Both the position numbers and the translations under genes were made by a program. A DNA stretch of 64,000 bases from NCBI GenBank assembly GCA_024233875.1, contig JACKPB010000001.1:1-64000 (forward strand), written 5' to 3'. Of this stretch, positions 53,524 through 63,184 are shown piece by piece; the stretch's first letter is position 1; each line of letters begins with the position of its first letter. This DNA is from Leptospiraceae bacterium. GTDB lineage: Bacteria > Spirochaetota > Leptospiria > Leptospirales > Leptospiraceae. The notes under the pieces are model-generated. The model was not told the origin of the DNA, ran no database searches, and saw nothing but the letters and a program-made list of their open reading frames with translations.

Positions 53524-53952
53524 TTAGGTCGCCTTTTAGAATGTTTTTAATTAAATTTCCCAAACTATCAGATTATAATTCTTTCCTGATTTGTTAGGAA
53601 GTTAAACTAAATACTAACGTTAAGAGTATAAGAAAAAAAGTAAAATACTTTATTATATTCAAAATATGAAAATACGATTTTCCTTGATATATATTGATTT
53701 AACTGAAAAATTCTTACACTTTTTTCCCAACTTAGGGGTGGAGTGTATAATAATGATACACTAATTTTCTCTATCTCAAAACATCCAAAAGGGCTAGCAA
53801 TTTAAGAATTAGTACGAAGCTATGTGTCCAATTTCATTGCAATACAAAAAGTTTGATATCAAAATAGTATCCTCTTCTCTTAACAAAAAGAAGTTGAAAG
53901 TCCTGAGGAATTTGGAATGTATTTTTTTTCGACCTTCAGGAAAAGATATTGA
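53524..53952. other. 430-bp AT-rich divergent region with dyads
   Basis: No gene. A perfect inverted repeat AGTGTAT-N7-ATACACT lies at 53742-53762 and looks like an operator or early stem. A second dyad, TCCTGAGG (53901-53908) with CCTTCAGGA (53933-53941), overlaps the AGGA ribosome site of the next gene. Confidence 0.5.
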
Positions 53953-54777
53953 GTGAAATCCTCTCTTTTGGGATGCTTTTCTTCTATGGTTCTTTTTTTT
54001 ATTCTAGTAATTTTTTTGATGAATTCCGGGGCATTCGCAAGAGAAGAAGTCCAAATCTCTGAAGGAAATGTGATATTTATAGGAGATTTATCCCCAAATG
54101 ATAAATTGAGTTTCCAGCCTTCCCAATACTGTCTGACGGATGAGAATGCTCTTTTTTCTGGGTTTTCGCATCGAATTCATGATACTAATGTTTTTTGGGA
54201 GAATGAGATAAAAATTCCATCCAAAAAATTTGATCAATTCTATCTTTTCATTGGAAGTTATCAAAAAGATCTCACAACCCGAATCCAAAAGATCGGTGAT
54301 TGTGATCCAAATACCTATGGGGGGACTCTCAGAGAGCAGCAAATTCGGTTAGACTGGCTTCCTCCTGAGAATCGTGATCAAATGGGTGCGCCAATTTCCT
54401 GGGTTCCGGGGATCACTAATCGGGAACGGCTGAAGGACCTGGAATATTTCTCCGTTTCAGGGATTCGAAAGTTGAAACTAATGAGTTATGTAAAGAAAGG
54501 TGAGATGATAGAGGTTAAAGTCCGCAATCCTCTTTCTCTCAGTCTCAAAAATCTTACACTTGTACTTCACTATGAAGGTGGGAAGGGGAAACCTATGCCT
54601 CTTTACAAACGAATTGAAATCCCGGAGCTAGCGCATAAAAAAAGAATTAAGAAAACAATACCTATCTTTCTCAAAACATCAAATCACAAGAACTTTCGAT
54701 TGGAAGAGATCCGTTTGAAAATGAATTCCGATGAAATCAATATTGATGCCGGATATTACCTGGGAAAAAATGGGTGA
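53953..54777 (+). CDS. Unknown exported protein
   Basis: 274 residues from a GTG start. A signal peptide (SSMVLFFILVIFLMNSGAFA) precedes a beta-rich mature part with YCLTDENALFSGFSHRIHD and a C-terminal half like an Ig/beta-sandwich (IEVKVRNPLSLSLKNLTLVLHY). No family recognised; a Leptospiraceae envelope protein is likely. The ribosome site AGGA lies within a possible hairpin, so translation may be regulated. Confidence 0.65.
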   Translation: MKSSLLGCFSSMVLFFILVIFLMNSGAFAREEVQISEGNVIFIGDLSPNDKLSFQPSQYCLTDENALFSGFSHRIHDTNVFWENEIKIPSKKFDQFYLFIGSYQKDLTTRIQKIGDCDPNTYGGTLREQQIRLDWLPPENRDQMGAPISWVPGITNRERLKDLEYFSVSGIRKLKLMSYVKKGEMIEVKVRNPLSLSLKNLTLVLHYEGGKGKPMPLYKRIEIPELAHKKRIKKTIPIFLKTSNHKNFRLEEIRLKMNSDEINIDAGYYLGKNG

Positions 54778-54868
54778 ATATCAATGTTTTCGCTCTTCAT
54801 CTAAATGCCTCGGTTCTTTTCTAAAATCTTGTTGAGATGAGAATGAATTTTTCATTTCTGGTACCTCA

Positions 54869-54971
54869 TATACTAATTCTCATAAATAATTACACTTTTC
54901 CTACTTCGGTATGTAGCCATTTTATAGCTGTTTTCTCTATGAATGTGTAAGTATTTTTGAAAATGACTATA
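54869..54971 (+). repeat. IPR copy H, directly before thrS
   Basis: TATACTAATTCTCATAAATA at the left, core GTAGCCATTTTATAGCTGTT, and TTTTTGAAAATGACTATA at the right, ending 10 bp before the thrS ATG. Inner arms TTACAC and GTGTAA pair. Confidence 0.85.
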
Positions 54972-54981
54972 AGGAATCAGT

Positions 54982-56886
54982 ATGATAAAATTAACTCTTC
55001 CCGATGGATCGATAAAAGAAGTACAGAAAGGTCTAAAAATCTCTGATTTTGTTTCGGGGATCAGCCTTTCCCTTTCCAAGTCTGCTGTCTCAGCAAAGTT
55101 GAATGGGCAGTTGAAAGATCTTTCTTCCCGATTAGAAGAAGATGGAACTATAGAAATTCTTACTCTGGAATCTCCCGAAGGGAAAGAAGTTTTTTATCAT
55201 TCAGGTGCCCATCTACTCGGTCAGGCTGTGATGAGGCTCTGGCCCAAGGCTCTTCTTACCATAGGTCCGGTGATTGAAAATGGACCGGGATTTTTTTATT
55301 ACGATGTAGATTTTGGCGGGGAAACAATTACAGCCGAAGATCTTCCGCGCATTGAAAAAGAAATGGAGAAAATCGTCAAAGAAAACCTGGAAGTACGCAG
55401 GGAAGACATCCCAAGAACAGAAGCTCTAAAAAAGTTCAAAGAAATGAACGAAAAATACAAGGTAGAACTCATTGAGGGCTTCAATTCAGATTCTGTCAGT
55501 CTTTACCACCAGGGGGAATGGTTTGATCTCTGTCGCGGTCCTCACATCCCTCGCACAGGATTGATCAAGGCTTTCAAACTCACTGCAATTTCAGGAGCAT
55601 ATTGGAAAGCAGATCAAAGCAATCAAATGCTTCAGAGGATCTATGGTGTAGCCTTCGGTTCCAAGAAAGAACTCGATGACTATGTATTTCAATTGGAAGA
55701 AGCTAAGAAGAGAGATCATAGGAAGATAGGAAAAGAAATGGATCTCTTTTCTTTTCAGGAAGATGCCCCCGGATTTCCTTTCTGGCATCCTAAAGGAACT
55801 ATTCTCTGGAATTCTCTGGCGGAATACATTCGAAAAGAGTGTGCCAATAGGGATTATCAGGAGATTCGCACTCCACTTATTCTCAATTCGGAGCTCTGGA
55901 AAAAAAGCGGTCACTGGGACAATTTCAAAGAAAACATGTATTTCACTGAGATAGATGAAAATAATTTTGCTGTAAAACCGATGAACTGTCCGGGTTGTTC
56001 TCTAATCTACAAATACCATATGCATTCTTACAAAGAGCTTCCGCTCCGATTTTCTGAATTGGGGACTGTTCACCGTCATGAATTGAGCGGAGTATTGCAT
56101 GGATTGTTTCGTGTCAGATCATTTACTCAGGATGATGCGCATATCTACACTCCAATGGAACATGTACAATCGGAAGTGATTGATCTCATTGACTTTACTT
56201 TTGAAGTGTACAAAAAATTTGGATTCACTGAATTCAAAACTTATATTGCTACCCGTCCAGAGAAATCTGTTGGACGTCAGGAAGATTGGGATGTGGCGAC
56301 GTCCGCATTGAAGAAAGCATTGGAAGAGAAATCCATACCATATCAAATCAAAGAAGGCGAAGGGGCTTTCTACGGACCCAAGATCGAATTCAATATAAAG
56401 GATAGCATAGGAAGACTCTGGCAATGCGGAACAATTCAATTGGACTTTTCTATGCCTGAAAGATTTGAATTGGACTACACCGGTAGCGATGGGAAGAAAC
56501 ACAGACCTGTGATGATTCACCGGGCAATCTACGGATCTCTGGAAAGATTTATCGGGATATTGACAGAGCACTATGAAGGAAAGTTTCCTCTTTGGATTTC
56601 TCCAAATCAAATACGTATTTTGACCGTTTCAGAAGCGCAACACGACTATGCGAAAGAAATTTATAGGGAACTTGTGAAAAATGGTTTCCGTGTAGAAATG
56701 GATCTCAGAAATGAGAAAATCGGCTACAAGATCAGAGATTCTATTCTTAAAAAAGCAAATTATCTCTGTATTTTAGGCGAAAAGGAAAAAGAGGCAAAAA
56801 CAGTCTCTTATCGAAAAAGGGGAGAAGAAAATACACAGACTTCAGATTTGAGCTCGTTTCTAGACAGTTTGAATCAGGAACTGTGA
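54982..56886 (+). CDS. thrS: Threonyl-tRNA synthetase
   Basis: 634 residues: TGS domain (1-60), editing domain with HSGAHLLGQAV, class II core with MNCPGCSLIYK and FRVRSFTQDDAH, and the anticodon-binding domain from about 535. It charges tRNA-Thr. AAGGA just before the ATG belongs to the end of IPR copy H plus the next bases, so the repeat forms the leader of this operon. Confidence 0.96.
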   Translation: MIKLTLPDGSIKEVQKGLKISDFVSGISLSLSKSAVSAKLNGQLKDLSSRLEEDGTIEILTLESPEGKEVFYHSGAHLLGQAVMRLWPKALLTIGPVIENGPGFFYYDVDFGGETITAEDLPRIEKEMEKIVKENLEVRREDIPRTEALKKFKEMNEKYKVELIEGFNSDSVSLYHQGEWFDLCRGPHIPRTGLIKAFKLTAISGAYWKADQSNQMLQRIYGVAFGSKKELDDYVFQLEEAKKRDHRKIGKEMDLFSFQEDAPGFPFWHPKGTILWNSLAEYIRKECANRDYQEIRTPLILNSELWKKSGHWDNFKENMYFTEIDENNFAVKPMNCPGCSLIYKYHMHSYKELPLRFSELGTVHRHELSGVLHGLFRVRSFTQDDAHIYTPMEHVQSEVIDLIDFTFEVYKKFGFTEFKTYIATRPEKSVGRQEDWDVATSALKKALEEKSIPYQIKEGEGAFYGPKIEFNIKDSIGRLWQCGTIQLDFSMPERFELDYTGSDGKKHRPVMIHRAIYGSLERFIGILTEHYEGKFPLWISPNQIRILTVSEAQHDYAKEIYRELVKNGFRVEMDLRNEKIGYKIRDSILKKANYLCILGEKEKEAKTVSYRKRGEENTQTSDLSSFLDSLNQEL

Positions 56887-56972
56887 GGTACAAGAATTTA
56901 TATTCCTGTACCCAAAAAATAGTTGAATCTTTATGAAAAAAGAAAATATTGTAAACCTAAACTGGAGAATGA

Positions 56973-57515
56973 ATGCATAAAAAGCCTAACTCGAAATATG
57001 GTAATGATAAAGTTGTAAACCAACAGAGAATCAATGGACAGATTGTTGGAGTTACTCAGGTAAGACTTGTAACAGACGATGGTTCTCACATTGTTCCTCT
57101 AGAGGTGGCTCTCCAGCAAGCAAGGGAAGAAAACTTAGATTTAGTGGAAGTTTCCAGTGGTCAGGATGTCCCTGTCTGCAAGATTATTGATTATGGTAAG
57201 TTTCGCTTTGAACAGCTGAAAAAGACGAAAGAAGCTAAGAAAAAGCAACATATCATAACTATCAAAGAAATCAAGCTCAGACCGCGGATAGACATTCATG
57301 ACTTTGAGATAAAGAGGCGCCAAGCAGTCGAGTTTCTTCAAAAAGGGGATAAAGTCAAAGTAACTCTCCGATTTCGGGGTAGAGAAATGGCGCATGCGGA
57401 GCTAGGGATGAATGTGATTGTTCGTTTGATAGATGAATTGAAAGAATATGGAACACCCGAAAAGCCTCCGGTGCACGATGGGAAGCAAATTGTTTGCCTA
57501 GTAAACCCTAAATAA
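56973..57515 (+). CDS. infC: Translation initiation factor IF-3
   Basis: 180 residues: N domain with RINGQIVGVTQVRLV and CKIIDYGKFRFEQ, C domain with IKLRPRIDIHDFEIK. The ATG at 56973 is five bases after GGAG; an overlapping ATG at 56969 opens only a 3-codon frame. IF-3 usually starts with a rare codon (AUU) for autoregulation; here the start is ATG. Confidence 0.96.
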   Translation: MHKKPNSKYGNDKVVNQQRINGQIVGVTQVRLVTDDGSHIVPLEVALQQAREENLDLVEVSSGQDVPVCKIIDYGKFRFEQLKKTKEAKKKQHIITIKEIKLRPRIDIHDFEIKRRQAVEFLQKGDKVKVTLRFRGREMAHAELGMNVIVRLIDELKEYGTPEKPPVHDGKQIVCLVNPK

Positions 57516-57532
57516 ACTATAGGATAGAGAAA

Positions 57533-57736
57533 ATGCCAAAACTAAAGACAAACCGATCGGCAGCAAAACGGTTTAAATTCACGAAAAATGGGAAGGTAAA
57601 AAGAGCTTCTAGCCACCTTCGCCACAAACTTTCAAAAAAGTCTCCTCATAGAAAAAGAGGCTTGGGTGGAACGACTGTTCTTGATAAATCTGACCTGGGT
57701 AGAGTGATTGAATTGCTCCCATACGGAGGACGTTGA
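57533..57736 (+). CDS. rpmI: 50S ribosomal protein L35
   Basis: 67 residues: MPKLKTNRSAAKRFKFTKNG at the start and KKSPHRKRGLG further on. Its stop overlaps the rplT start (TGATG). Confidence 0.96.
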   Translation: MPKLKTNRSAAKRFKFTKNGKVKRASSHLRHKLSKKSPHRKRGLGGTTVLDKSDLGRVIELLPYGGR

Positions 57737-58089
57737 TGGCAAGAGCAGTCAATGGTACTATTCATAAAAGTAGACGTAGGAAGATTTTAAAAGCAGCGAA
57801 AGGTTTTCGCGGTGGTCGATCCAAACTTTACAGGACAGCCCTAAGTGCTGTTTGGAAGTCCGGTCAATGGGCATATAGAGATCGACGTGCAAAGAAAAGG
57901 GAATTCAGAAGTCTTTGGATCATCCGGATCAACGCAGCTGTCAGAGAAAATGGAGTATCCTATTCTAAATTCATGCATTCTCTAAAAAAGTTGGGCATCA
58001 ATCTAGACAGAAAGACTCTTGCTGACATAGCATACAATGACAAAGAGGTTTTTGCAGCACTGGTTGAAAAGACTAAACTTGCCGCATAA
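57736..58089 (+). CDS. rplT: 50S ribosomal protein L20
   Basis: 117 residues from ATG 57736 (GGAGGA five bases upstream): ARAVNGTIHKSRRRKILKAA and LWIIRINAAVRENG. It completes the infC-rpmI-rplT operon and is followed by the zapB-like gene after 30 bp. Confidence 0.96.
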   Translation: MARAVNGTIHKSRRRKILKAAKGFRGGRSKLYRTALSAVWKSGQWAYRDRRAKKREFRSLWIIRINAAVRENGVSYSKFMHSLKKLGINLDRKTLADIAYNDKEVFAALVEKTKLAA

Positions 58090-58119
58090 TCGTTTCGATA
58101 GAAAAATTTAGGAGATATC

Positions 58120-59034
58120 ATGATTGCATTAGAAAGCATCGAAGAGCTAGAATCAAAAGTACTTAAAGCGCTTGAACTCATTGCAGATTTACGGGCTGAA
58201 AACGACAGGCTAGAATCTGAAAATGAAACCCTGCGTGTTGAAAATGATAAAATGAAACTAGCTATGGAAGAGAAGGAAAGAGAACTCGAAAGTCTCAGAA
58301 CTCAACTCGCTGATGCAACCAGAGAACTCCAGGATTTAAAGTCCAGAGAGACAACTGTCGATTCAAAGATTTCTAATATGCTGAATCGTCTTGAAAATAT
58401 TTCAGCATATAAGAATATTTCTGATGGAGGCGGTGCGGACTCAGCATCGACTCCAGCAGCAGAACCATCTCCGGTATCTCCTCCTTCCGACGAGAAAAAA
58501 GAAGAAGCTCCTCAGGAAGAACCTACTCCCGCTCCAGTAGCTGAAGAAGCTCCCAGTTCGGAACCGGCTCCCGTAGCACCTGTAGCAGAATCCAAGCCTG
58601 CAGAAGAGGAAGACTCAACCCCTTTCCCACCGTATGAAGAGGATGATGAAATTATCCTATTGGATGATGATGAAGAGGATCTTTTGGACACTTCTTCTCT
58701 CGAGCCAACAGAAACTCCCACTCCGGTAGAAACACAACAGGAAGCACACACTCCTGCACCTCCTGAAACTGTAACTACAGCCGAAGTTAAAAAACCCGAT
58801 TTTGTAGCGGAACAGGACAATATCATTGTTGATGAGCCCCCTCCTGCACCGATTGAAGAGCCGGTTTCAAGGATTGAACCTGCAGATTCTGAAGAAGTCT
58901 CCATCTCTCAAAAGCCTCCGCTTTCAATCGATTCTGATGATATCATTATAGATGAATCCGATGACGATGCCGTAAATGTTTTTGACTCTGACGATGATGA
59001 CGACTTTTTAATTATAGAAGAAGATATCAAATAA
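58120..59034 (+). CDS. ZapB-like coiled-coil protein with long acidic tail
   Basis: 304 residues. Residues 1-90 form a ZapB-type coiled coil (IEELESKVLKALELIADLRAE and onward). Residues ~100-304 are a disordered-looking Pro/Glu/Ala/Ser region with acidic patches (EEDDEIILLDDDEED, DSDDDDDFLIIEED at the C terminus). ZapB alone is about 80 aa, so the tail is an addition. It lies 3 bp before zapA, supporting a divisome role at mid-cell; the tail may bind FtsZ-ring or DNA partners. Confidence 0.75.
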   Translation: MIALESIEELESKVLKALELIADLRAENDRLESENETLRVENDKMKLAMEEKERELESLRTQLADATRELQDLKSRETTVDSKISNMLNRLENISAYKNISDGGGADSASTPAAEPSPVSPPSDEKKEEAPQEEPTPAPVAEEAPSSEPAPVAPVAESKPAEEEDSTPFPPYEEDDEIILLDDDEEDLLDTSSLEPTETPTPVETQQEAHTPAPPETVTTAEVKKPDFVAEQDNIIVDEPPPAPIEEPVSRIEPADSEEVSISQKPPLSIDSDDIIIDESDDDAVNVFDSDDDDDFLIIEEDIK

Positions 59035-59037
59035 GAA

Positions 59038-59361
59038 ATGCCATTCCAAACCCGTATTGAAGCCACCATATTCAATAATGAATATATCATTACGGGTGAT
59101 GCTGACCCCGAGTACATCCGATCCATTACGGAATATGTGGATAGAAAGATGAAGGAACTCTCCAACGTCTTCCCGAATACCAGCCCACTCAAATTGGCTG
59201 TTCTGGCATCAGTAAACATTACTGATGAATTGTTTCAGTTGAGATCCCAGAGCTCAGAATCGCAAAACACATCCATTCAAATTGAAAATGCAGAGATTTA
59301 TGAGGAAAAGACCAGAAAACTCATTTCTTTATTGGACAAAGGACTCAGTGGAGAACCCTAG
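59038..59361 (+). CDS. zapA: Cell-division protein ZapA
   Basis: 107 residues: TRIEATIFNNEYIITGDADPEYI, VDRKMKELSNVFPN, and the helix LKLAVLASVNITDELFQL followed by a coiled coil. ZapA bundles FtsZ filaments and recruits ZapB, whose likely homologue is the gene just upstream. Confidence 0.88.
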   Translation: MPFQTRIEATIFNNEYIITGDADPEYIRSITEYVDRKMKELSNVFPNTSPLKLAVLASVNITDELFQLRSQSSESQNTSIQIENAEIYEEKTRKLISLLDKGLSGEP

Positions 59362-59422
59362 TTCATCTGATCTGAGACTTTCCTAATTTCCACTCATTCA
59401 TCCAAAAAAGATTCCTAATTTC

Positions 59423-60574
59423 ATGAAAAAAGTATTCTATTTTTTTCAATCTATTTTAGAATTGATATTGGATGTGGAACCGGAGACCAGAAGGTTCCCA
59501 AGCAAAGAAATGGAAAGAAATGCGCCCCTCACTCAGAATCCCAAGCCTGAAATCTCCATTTCGGGTACCCAGGGCAAGGGTTTTACCCTAGAAATTCTAA
59601 GCAATTATCTAAATCTACATCTTCAGGAATTGGTAAAGATTCACAGAGAAATGCCGGTTCCGAATGCAAAGTCCTTCCCGGTGAGTTTCCACTTCAAAAA
59701 GGAACTGAGGGAGACTCATCAGGGTGAAGTAAGTTCTCCTGTCTTTGGATTTTATTCAGGATTTCGAGTCGGTTCGGATCGTTTTCCCACAAAGGACAAG
59801 TTCTCTCAAGCCTCCTCAGGTTTTTATTCCAAGGATGCACCGACTTTTCCTTCTGTTTCGGAACCAAAGATTTCCGGATCAAAACTTGAGGATCTGCCGG
59901 GTCATCTTCAAAAGAATGAAATCTTCAGAGAAATGTTTCGGGCCTATTTTTTGTTTATTTTTGAATGGGAGACTTCGGTCCTAGTCAGAAGCTATATCGA
60001 TAAGTCTCTGAATTTGGACAAAGAACTGAAGACTAGAATCCAATCCGGAAAAGCAGATTCAATAGAAAGAAAAGAAAATGAAAGGATTCGAAAGGAGAGA
60101 GAAGAAATCTTCAATGATAGGAAGGAGAGATCGGAAACTTCCAGAAGAGACTTTTTCTTAAAACTCAAGACCCAAAATCATCACGAAAAAGCTCTGGAGA
60201 ATTTACACCTACCGGGAGACTCTTTCTTTCAATGGTCGATCAACGTAAAAGACTACTATTCCCAAAAATCGGAGTCTCAAAAAAATCCTCCGGAAGAATC
60301 AGCTTTGCTTGAACTCTTTCGGGCTGATCTGAAAGAAAAAGAAGAAGAACTGAAGACCCTACTGGACGAGGAAGAAAAGGCCAGAGAAAGATTTCTAACC
60401 GGTGAGCTAAGCTTTGTTCTACTCTCGATTTTGGAGAATAAGATCCTCAAAGCTTCCATGGATCTATTGGAGATATTTTTATCTATCAACTTAAATCTAG
60501 TAGAGGTTTACACCGAACGTGAGTTGATTGCGGATCTCAAAATACTAAAACCTTCCTCAAAGCTCAAAAAATAA
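59423..60574 (+). CDS. Unknown 383-aa protein downstream of zapA
   Basis: A soluble protein without signal peptide, rich in Lys and Glu. A long helical/coiled stretch with KADSIERKENERIRKEREE is followed by another (LKEKEEELKTLLDEEEKA). The N-terminal half has FHFKKEL and FYSGFRV. No family recognised. Co-directional with zapA after a 61-bp gap; a division or cell-shape link is a guess. Confidence 0.6.
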   Translation: MKKVFYFFQSILELILDVEPETRRFPSKEMERNAPLTQNPKPEISISGTQGKGFTLEILSNYLNLHLQELVKIHREMPVPNAKSFPVSFHFKKELRETHQGEVSSPVFGFYSGFRVGSDRFPTKDKFSQASSGFYSKDAPTFPSVSEPKISGSKLEDLPGHLQKNEIFREMFRAYFLFIFEWETSVLVRSYIDKSLNLDKELKTRIQSGKADSIERKENERIRKEREEIFNDRKERSETSRRDFFLKLKTQNHHEKALENLHLPGDSFFQWSINVKDYYSQKSESQKNPPEESALLELFRADLKEKEEELKTLLDEEEKARERFLTGELSFVLLSILENKILKASMDLLEIFLSINLNLVEVYTERELIADLKILKPSSKLKK

Positions 60575-60743
60575 AAATTAGAATGAGTTAAATCATATTT
60601 CAATTTGCTATGATTTCGATTGATTTTTGTATTATGATTTGATTTATTTTTAATAGCTTTAAACTTGGGACTTAAGGGCTATCTAGCGCTTCTTCACCAA
60701 ATCAATTGCGTGAGTGGAAATAAAAAAGAAGAAGGAAAAAACA

Positions 60744-61904
60744 ATGTATCAGTCTTATACAGAAGAACAACTTCAGATACGGGACCTAGTTCGAGACTTT
60801 ACACGCAGAGAAATTACACCGGTTGCTGCTGAGTGGGATGAGAAGAACCAACATCCGACAGAACTTGTAAATAAAATGAGAAGAGAACTTGGCATCAACG
60901 GATTGACTATCCCCGAAGAATACGGTGGAATGGGTTATGGATCCGTAGAACAGTGTCTTGTTACGGAAGAAATGAGTCGGGGATGTTTGGGAATATCACT
61001 TTGTTTTGGATATACTGGATTGGGAATGTTGCCCATTCTCAAGGGAGCTACAAAAGACCAGGCTAAAAAATGGTTAGAACCGGTTATTTCTGGTGATATG
61101 GGGATTTCCTTTTGTCTATCTGAGCCCGGTGCTGGATCTGATGTTCCCGGTATGTCAACCAGAGCAGAGAAAAAAGGTGACAAATACATCATCAATGGAA
61201 CCAAGCAGTGGATCACAGGTGCCGGAGATGCTGGAGCATACACCGTTTTCGCTTATACAGACAAAGGTCGTGGAACCAGAGGTGTTAGTTGTTTCTACGT
61301 GCCCAGAAATGCTCCCGGTTTGACTGTAGGTAAGAAAGAGGACAAACTCGGTATTCGTGCCAGTGGAACTCATCAGGTAATATTTGAAGATTGTGAAGTA
61401 CCTGCTGAAAACTTAATTGGTAAAGAAAACTTGGGATTCATTTATGCACTTCATACTTTGAACGCTTCCAGACCCTACGTAGCATCTATGGGTGTAGGAG
61501 TTGCTCAAGCTGCATTAGACTATGCTACAAGATACGCCAGAGAAAGAGAGCAGTTCGGTCAGAAGATTGCTACCTTCCAAGCTGTTCAGCATATCCTTGC
61601 TGATATGTCAATTTTAGTAGAAGCATCTAGAGAGTTAACTTACAAAGCAGCCAGAATGTCCGATGCAAACGATTCAAATCTTGCAAAGTATTCTGCTATT
61701 GCTAAAGCTTTCTCCTCTGAAGCAGCTGTAAAATGTGCTACCGATGCCGTCCAGGTCTATGGTGGTTATGGTTACACTAAAGAGTATCCTGTAGAAAAAT
61801 TGATGAGAGATTCTAAAATCTTAACAATCTTTGAAGGAACTACTCAAATTCAAAAGAACGAAATTGCGGCCTACGCAATCAAAGAAGCAGCACAAAAAAA
61901 ATAA
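60744..61904 (+). CDS. Acyl-CoA dehydrogenase
   Basis: 386 residues from ATG 60744 (GAAGGA upstream; the frame extends to a GTG at 60714). Seen: CLSEPGAGSDVPGM, TRGVSCFYVP, and the C-terminal VYGGYGYTKEYPVEKLMRDSKI with catalytic Glu in IFEGTTQIQ. It oxidises short or medium acyl-CoA in beta-oxidation, passing electrons to ETF. A hairpin-like sequence around 60652-60685 precedes it. Confidence 0.9.
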   Translation: MYQSYTEEQLQIRDLVRDFTRREITPVAAEWDEKNQHPTELVNKMRRELGINGLTIPEEYGGMGYGSVEQCLVTEEMSRGCLGISLCFGYTGLGMLPILKGATKDQAKKWLEPVISGDMGISFCLSEPGAGSDVPGMSTRAEKKGDKYIINGTKQWITGAGDAGAYTVFAYTDKGRGTRGVSCFYVPRNAPGLTVGKKEDKLGIRASGTHQVIFEDCEVPAENLIGKENLGFIYALHTLNASRPYVASMGVGVAQAALDYATRYAREREQFGQKIATFQAVQHILADMSILVEASRELTYKAARMSDANDSNLAKYSAIAKAFSSEAAVKCATDAVQVYGGYGYTKEYPVEKLMRDSKILTIFEGTTQIQKNEIAAYAIKEAAQKK

Positions 61905-61916
61905 TCCTTTTTCAAA

Positions 61917-61940
61917 AATAGGGAGAGCTTTCTCCCTATT
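61917..61940. terminator. Shared terminator hairpin
   Basis: AATAGGGAGA-GCTT-TCTCCCTATT is a perfect 10-bp stem right after the acyl-CoA dehydrogenase stop. It overlaps the last codons of the convergent GH18-like gene, and the AT-rich flanks allow termination from either side. Confidence 0.75.
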
Positions 61941-62952
61941 GTTCTTCCAGTCCAAGTCTCCAGATCGCTGAACCAGATAGGTTGTATTTCCCTACTAATT
62001 CTTCCAGGCTTTTCCTGAATTCCTTATCTGAATAATAGATTTTTGATACTTTTTTCCCTTTCTTTTTGTTTATTTTCAAACAACCGGATTCATCTCTTTC
62101 TGAGGGAAAGGTTTGTTTGAATCGTTCGGCTTCTCTCGCTGAGATCACTGCAATCCTTTTCGAGTTTTCATACCATTCATAACCATAGGAAGGAATACCT
62201 AAATATAGGGAGGAGGGACTGATGAACTTTGTAATTTCAATAATATTATTTTCAGCCCAAGATTTGTCGGATACACAACCTTCTTCGGTTTTTAGATTGT
62301 GATAATCGTATGCCATGAATACTATCTCATCTACATTGGGTGCTATGAGTTCAATCTTATGAAATGATCTGAGTTGAATGGGGATGTCTATCTGAGGAAA
62401 AAGTGCAAAGGATAGTTTGATATCATCCTCATTTATTTCTTTTTTTAGTTCGCCGAGATACTCACCCAGATGACTGGCATAATCGATGGGGATATTTTCA
62501 AAATCCAGATGCACACCTTTAAATCCGTATCTTTTTAAAAATGATTTTAAGTTCTCTATAGATTTAGTTCGTGAATTTTCATTGGTAAGAAGTTGAATCC
62601 CATCTTTAGTAGAAGAGAGTGCTACCATTGGATAAATTATAGGTTTCTCGGAGTTTGTGGAAATCCCCGCATTCTGAAGTTTGTTGATGAATTCATTTTC
62701 AAATCGAAGTTGACCCGTACCGCGGAAGAGGAGACCTGTGATACAAAGAATATCATAGTCTTCTAATATGAACTTTTTGTAATTTTCCGGAAATTTTTGA
62801 AATGAGTTGGAGTAAACATAACCCCATTTCTTGGGTGAAGAATCTGTCACAACCGATTCACTTGTCGTTTTCTCGATTGGGTCTGTAACTTCTTCAGAGT
62901 TAAGGGAGCAGAAACTGAAAAAGAGGATAGAAAGCATTAGAAATATCTTCAT
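61936..62952 (-). CDS. GH18-fold lipoprotein
   Basis: 338 residues from Met 62952. Signal and lipobox MKIFLMLSILFFSFC. The (beta/alpha)8 signature is present: GFKGVHLDFENIP (acidic pair with the catalytic Glu), EIVFMAYDYH and YLGIPSYGYEW. Family members cleave beta-1,4-GlcNAc polymers such as peptidoglycan. It is anchored by lipid in the envelope; cell-wall remodelling is inferred. Confidence 0.8.
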   Translation of the reverse strand: MKIFLMLSILFFSFCSLNSEEVTDPIEKTTSESVVTDSSPKKWGYVYSNSFQKFPENYKKFILEDYDILCITGLLFRGTGQLRFENEFINKLQNAGISTNSEKPIIYPMVALSSTKDGIQLLTNENSRTKSIENLKSFLKRYGFKGVHLDFENIPIDYASHLGEYLGELKKEINEDDIKLSFALFPQIDIPIQLRSFHKIELIAPNVDEIVFMAYDYHNLKTEEGCVSDKSWAENNIIEITKFISPSSLYLGIPSYGYEWYENSKRIAVISAREAERFKQTFPSERDESGCLKINKKKGKKVSKIYYSDKEFRKSLEELVGKYNLSGSAIWRLGLEEQ

Positions 62953-63184
62953 AAAGTGTATTCCTTTCCCTTCGGTAGTATTCTTTAGAAATTCCGATGG
63001 TTCTTTTTCCCGAAGAGAGTTCTCCGCATAAAACTTTGTTCTCAATCCGGAAAGCTATTCCCTTTCTATTAGTGAAATTCTTTGAATGGAAACAATCATA
63101 TTTTCTTTTTCGGATAGGATTTAGGAAAATCAGGGAATTTGAATTTTCTTGACTCTTTTTCTGAAATGCCCGATTCTGTCGAGA

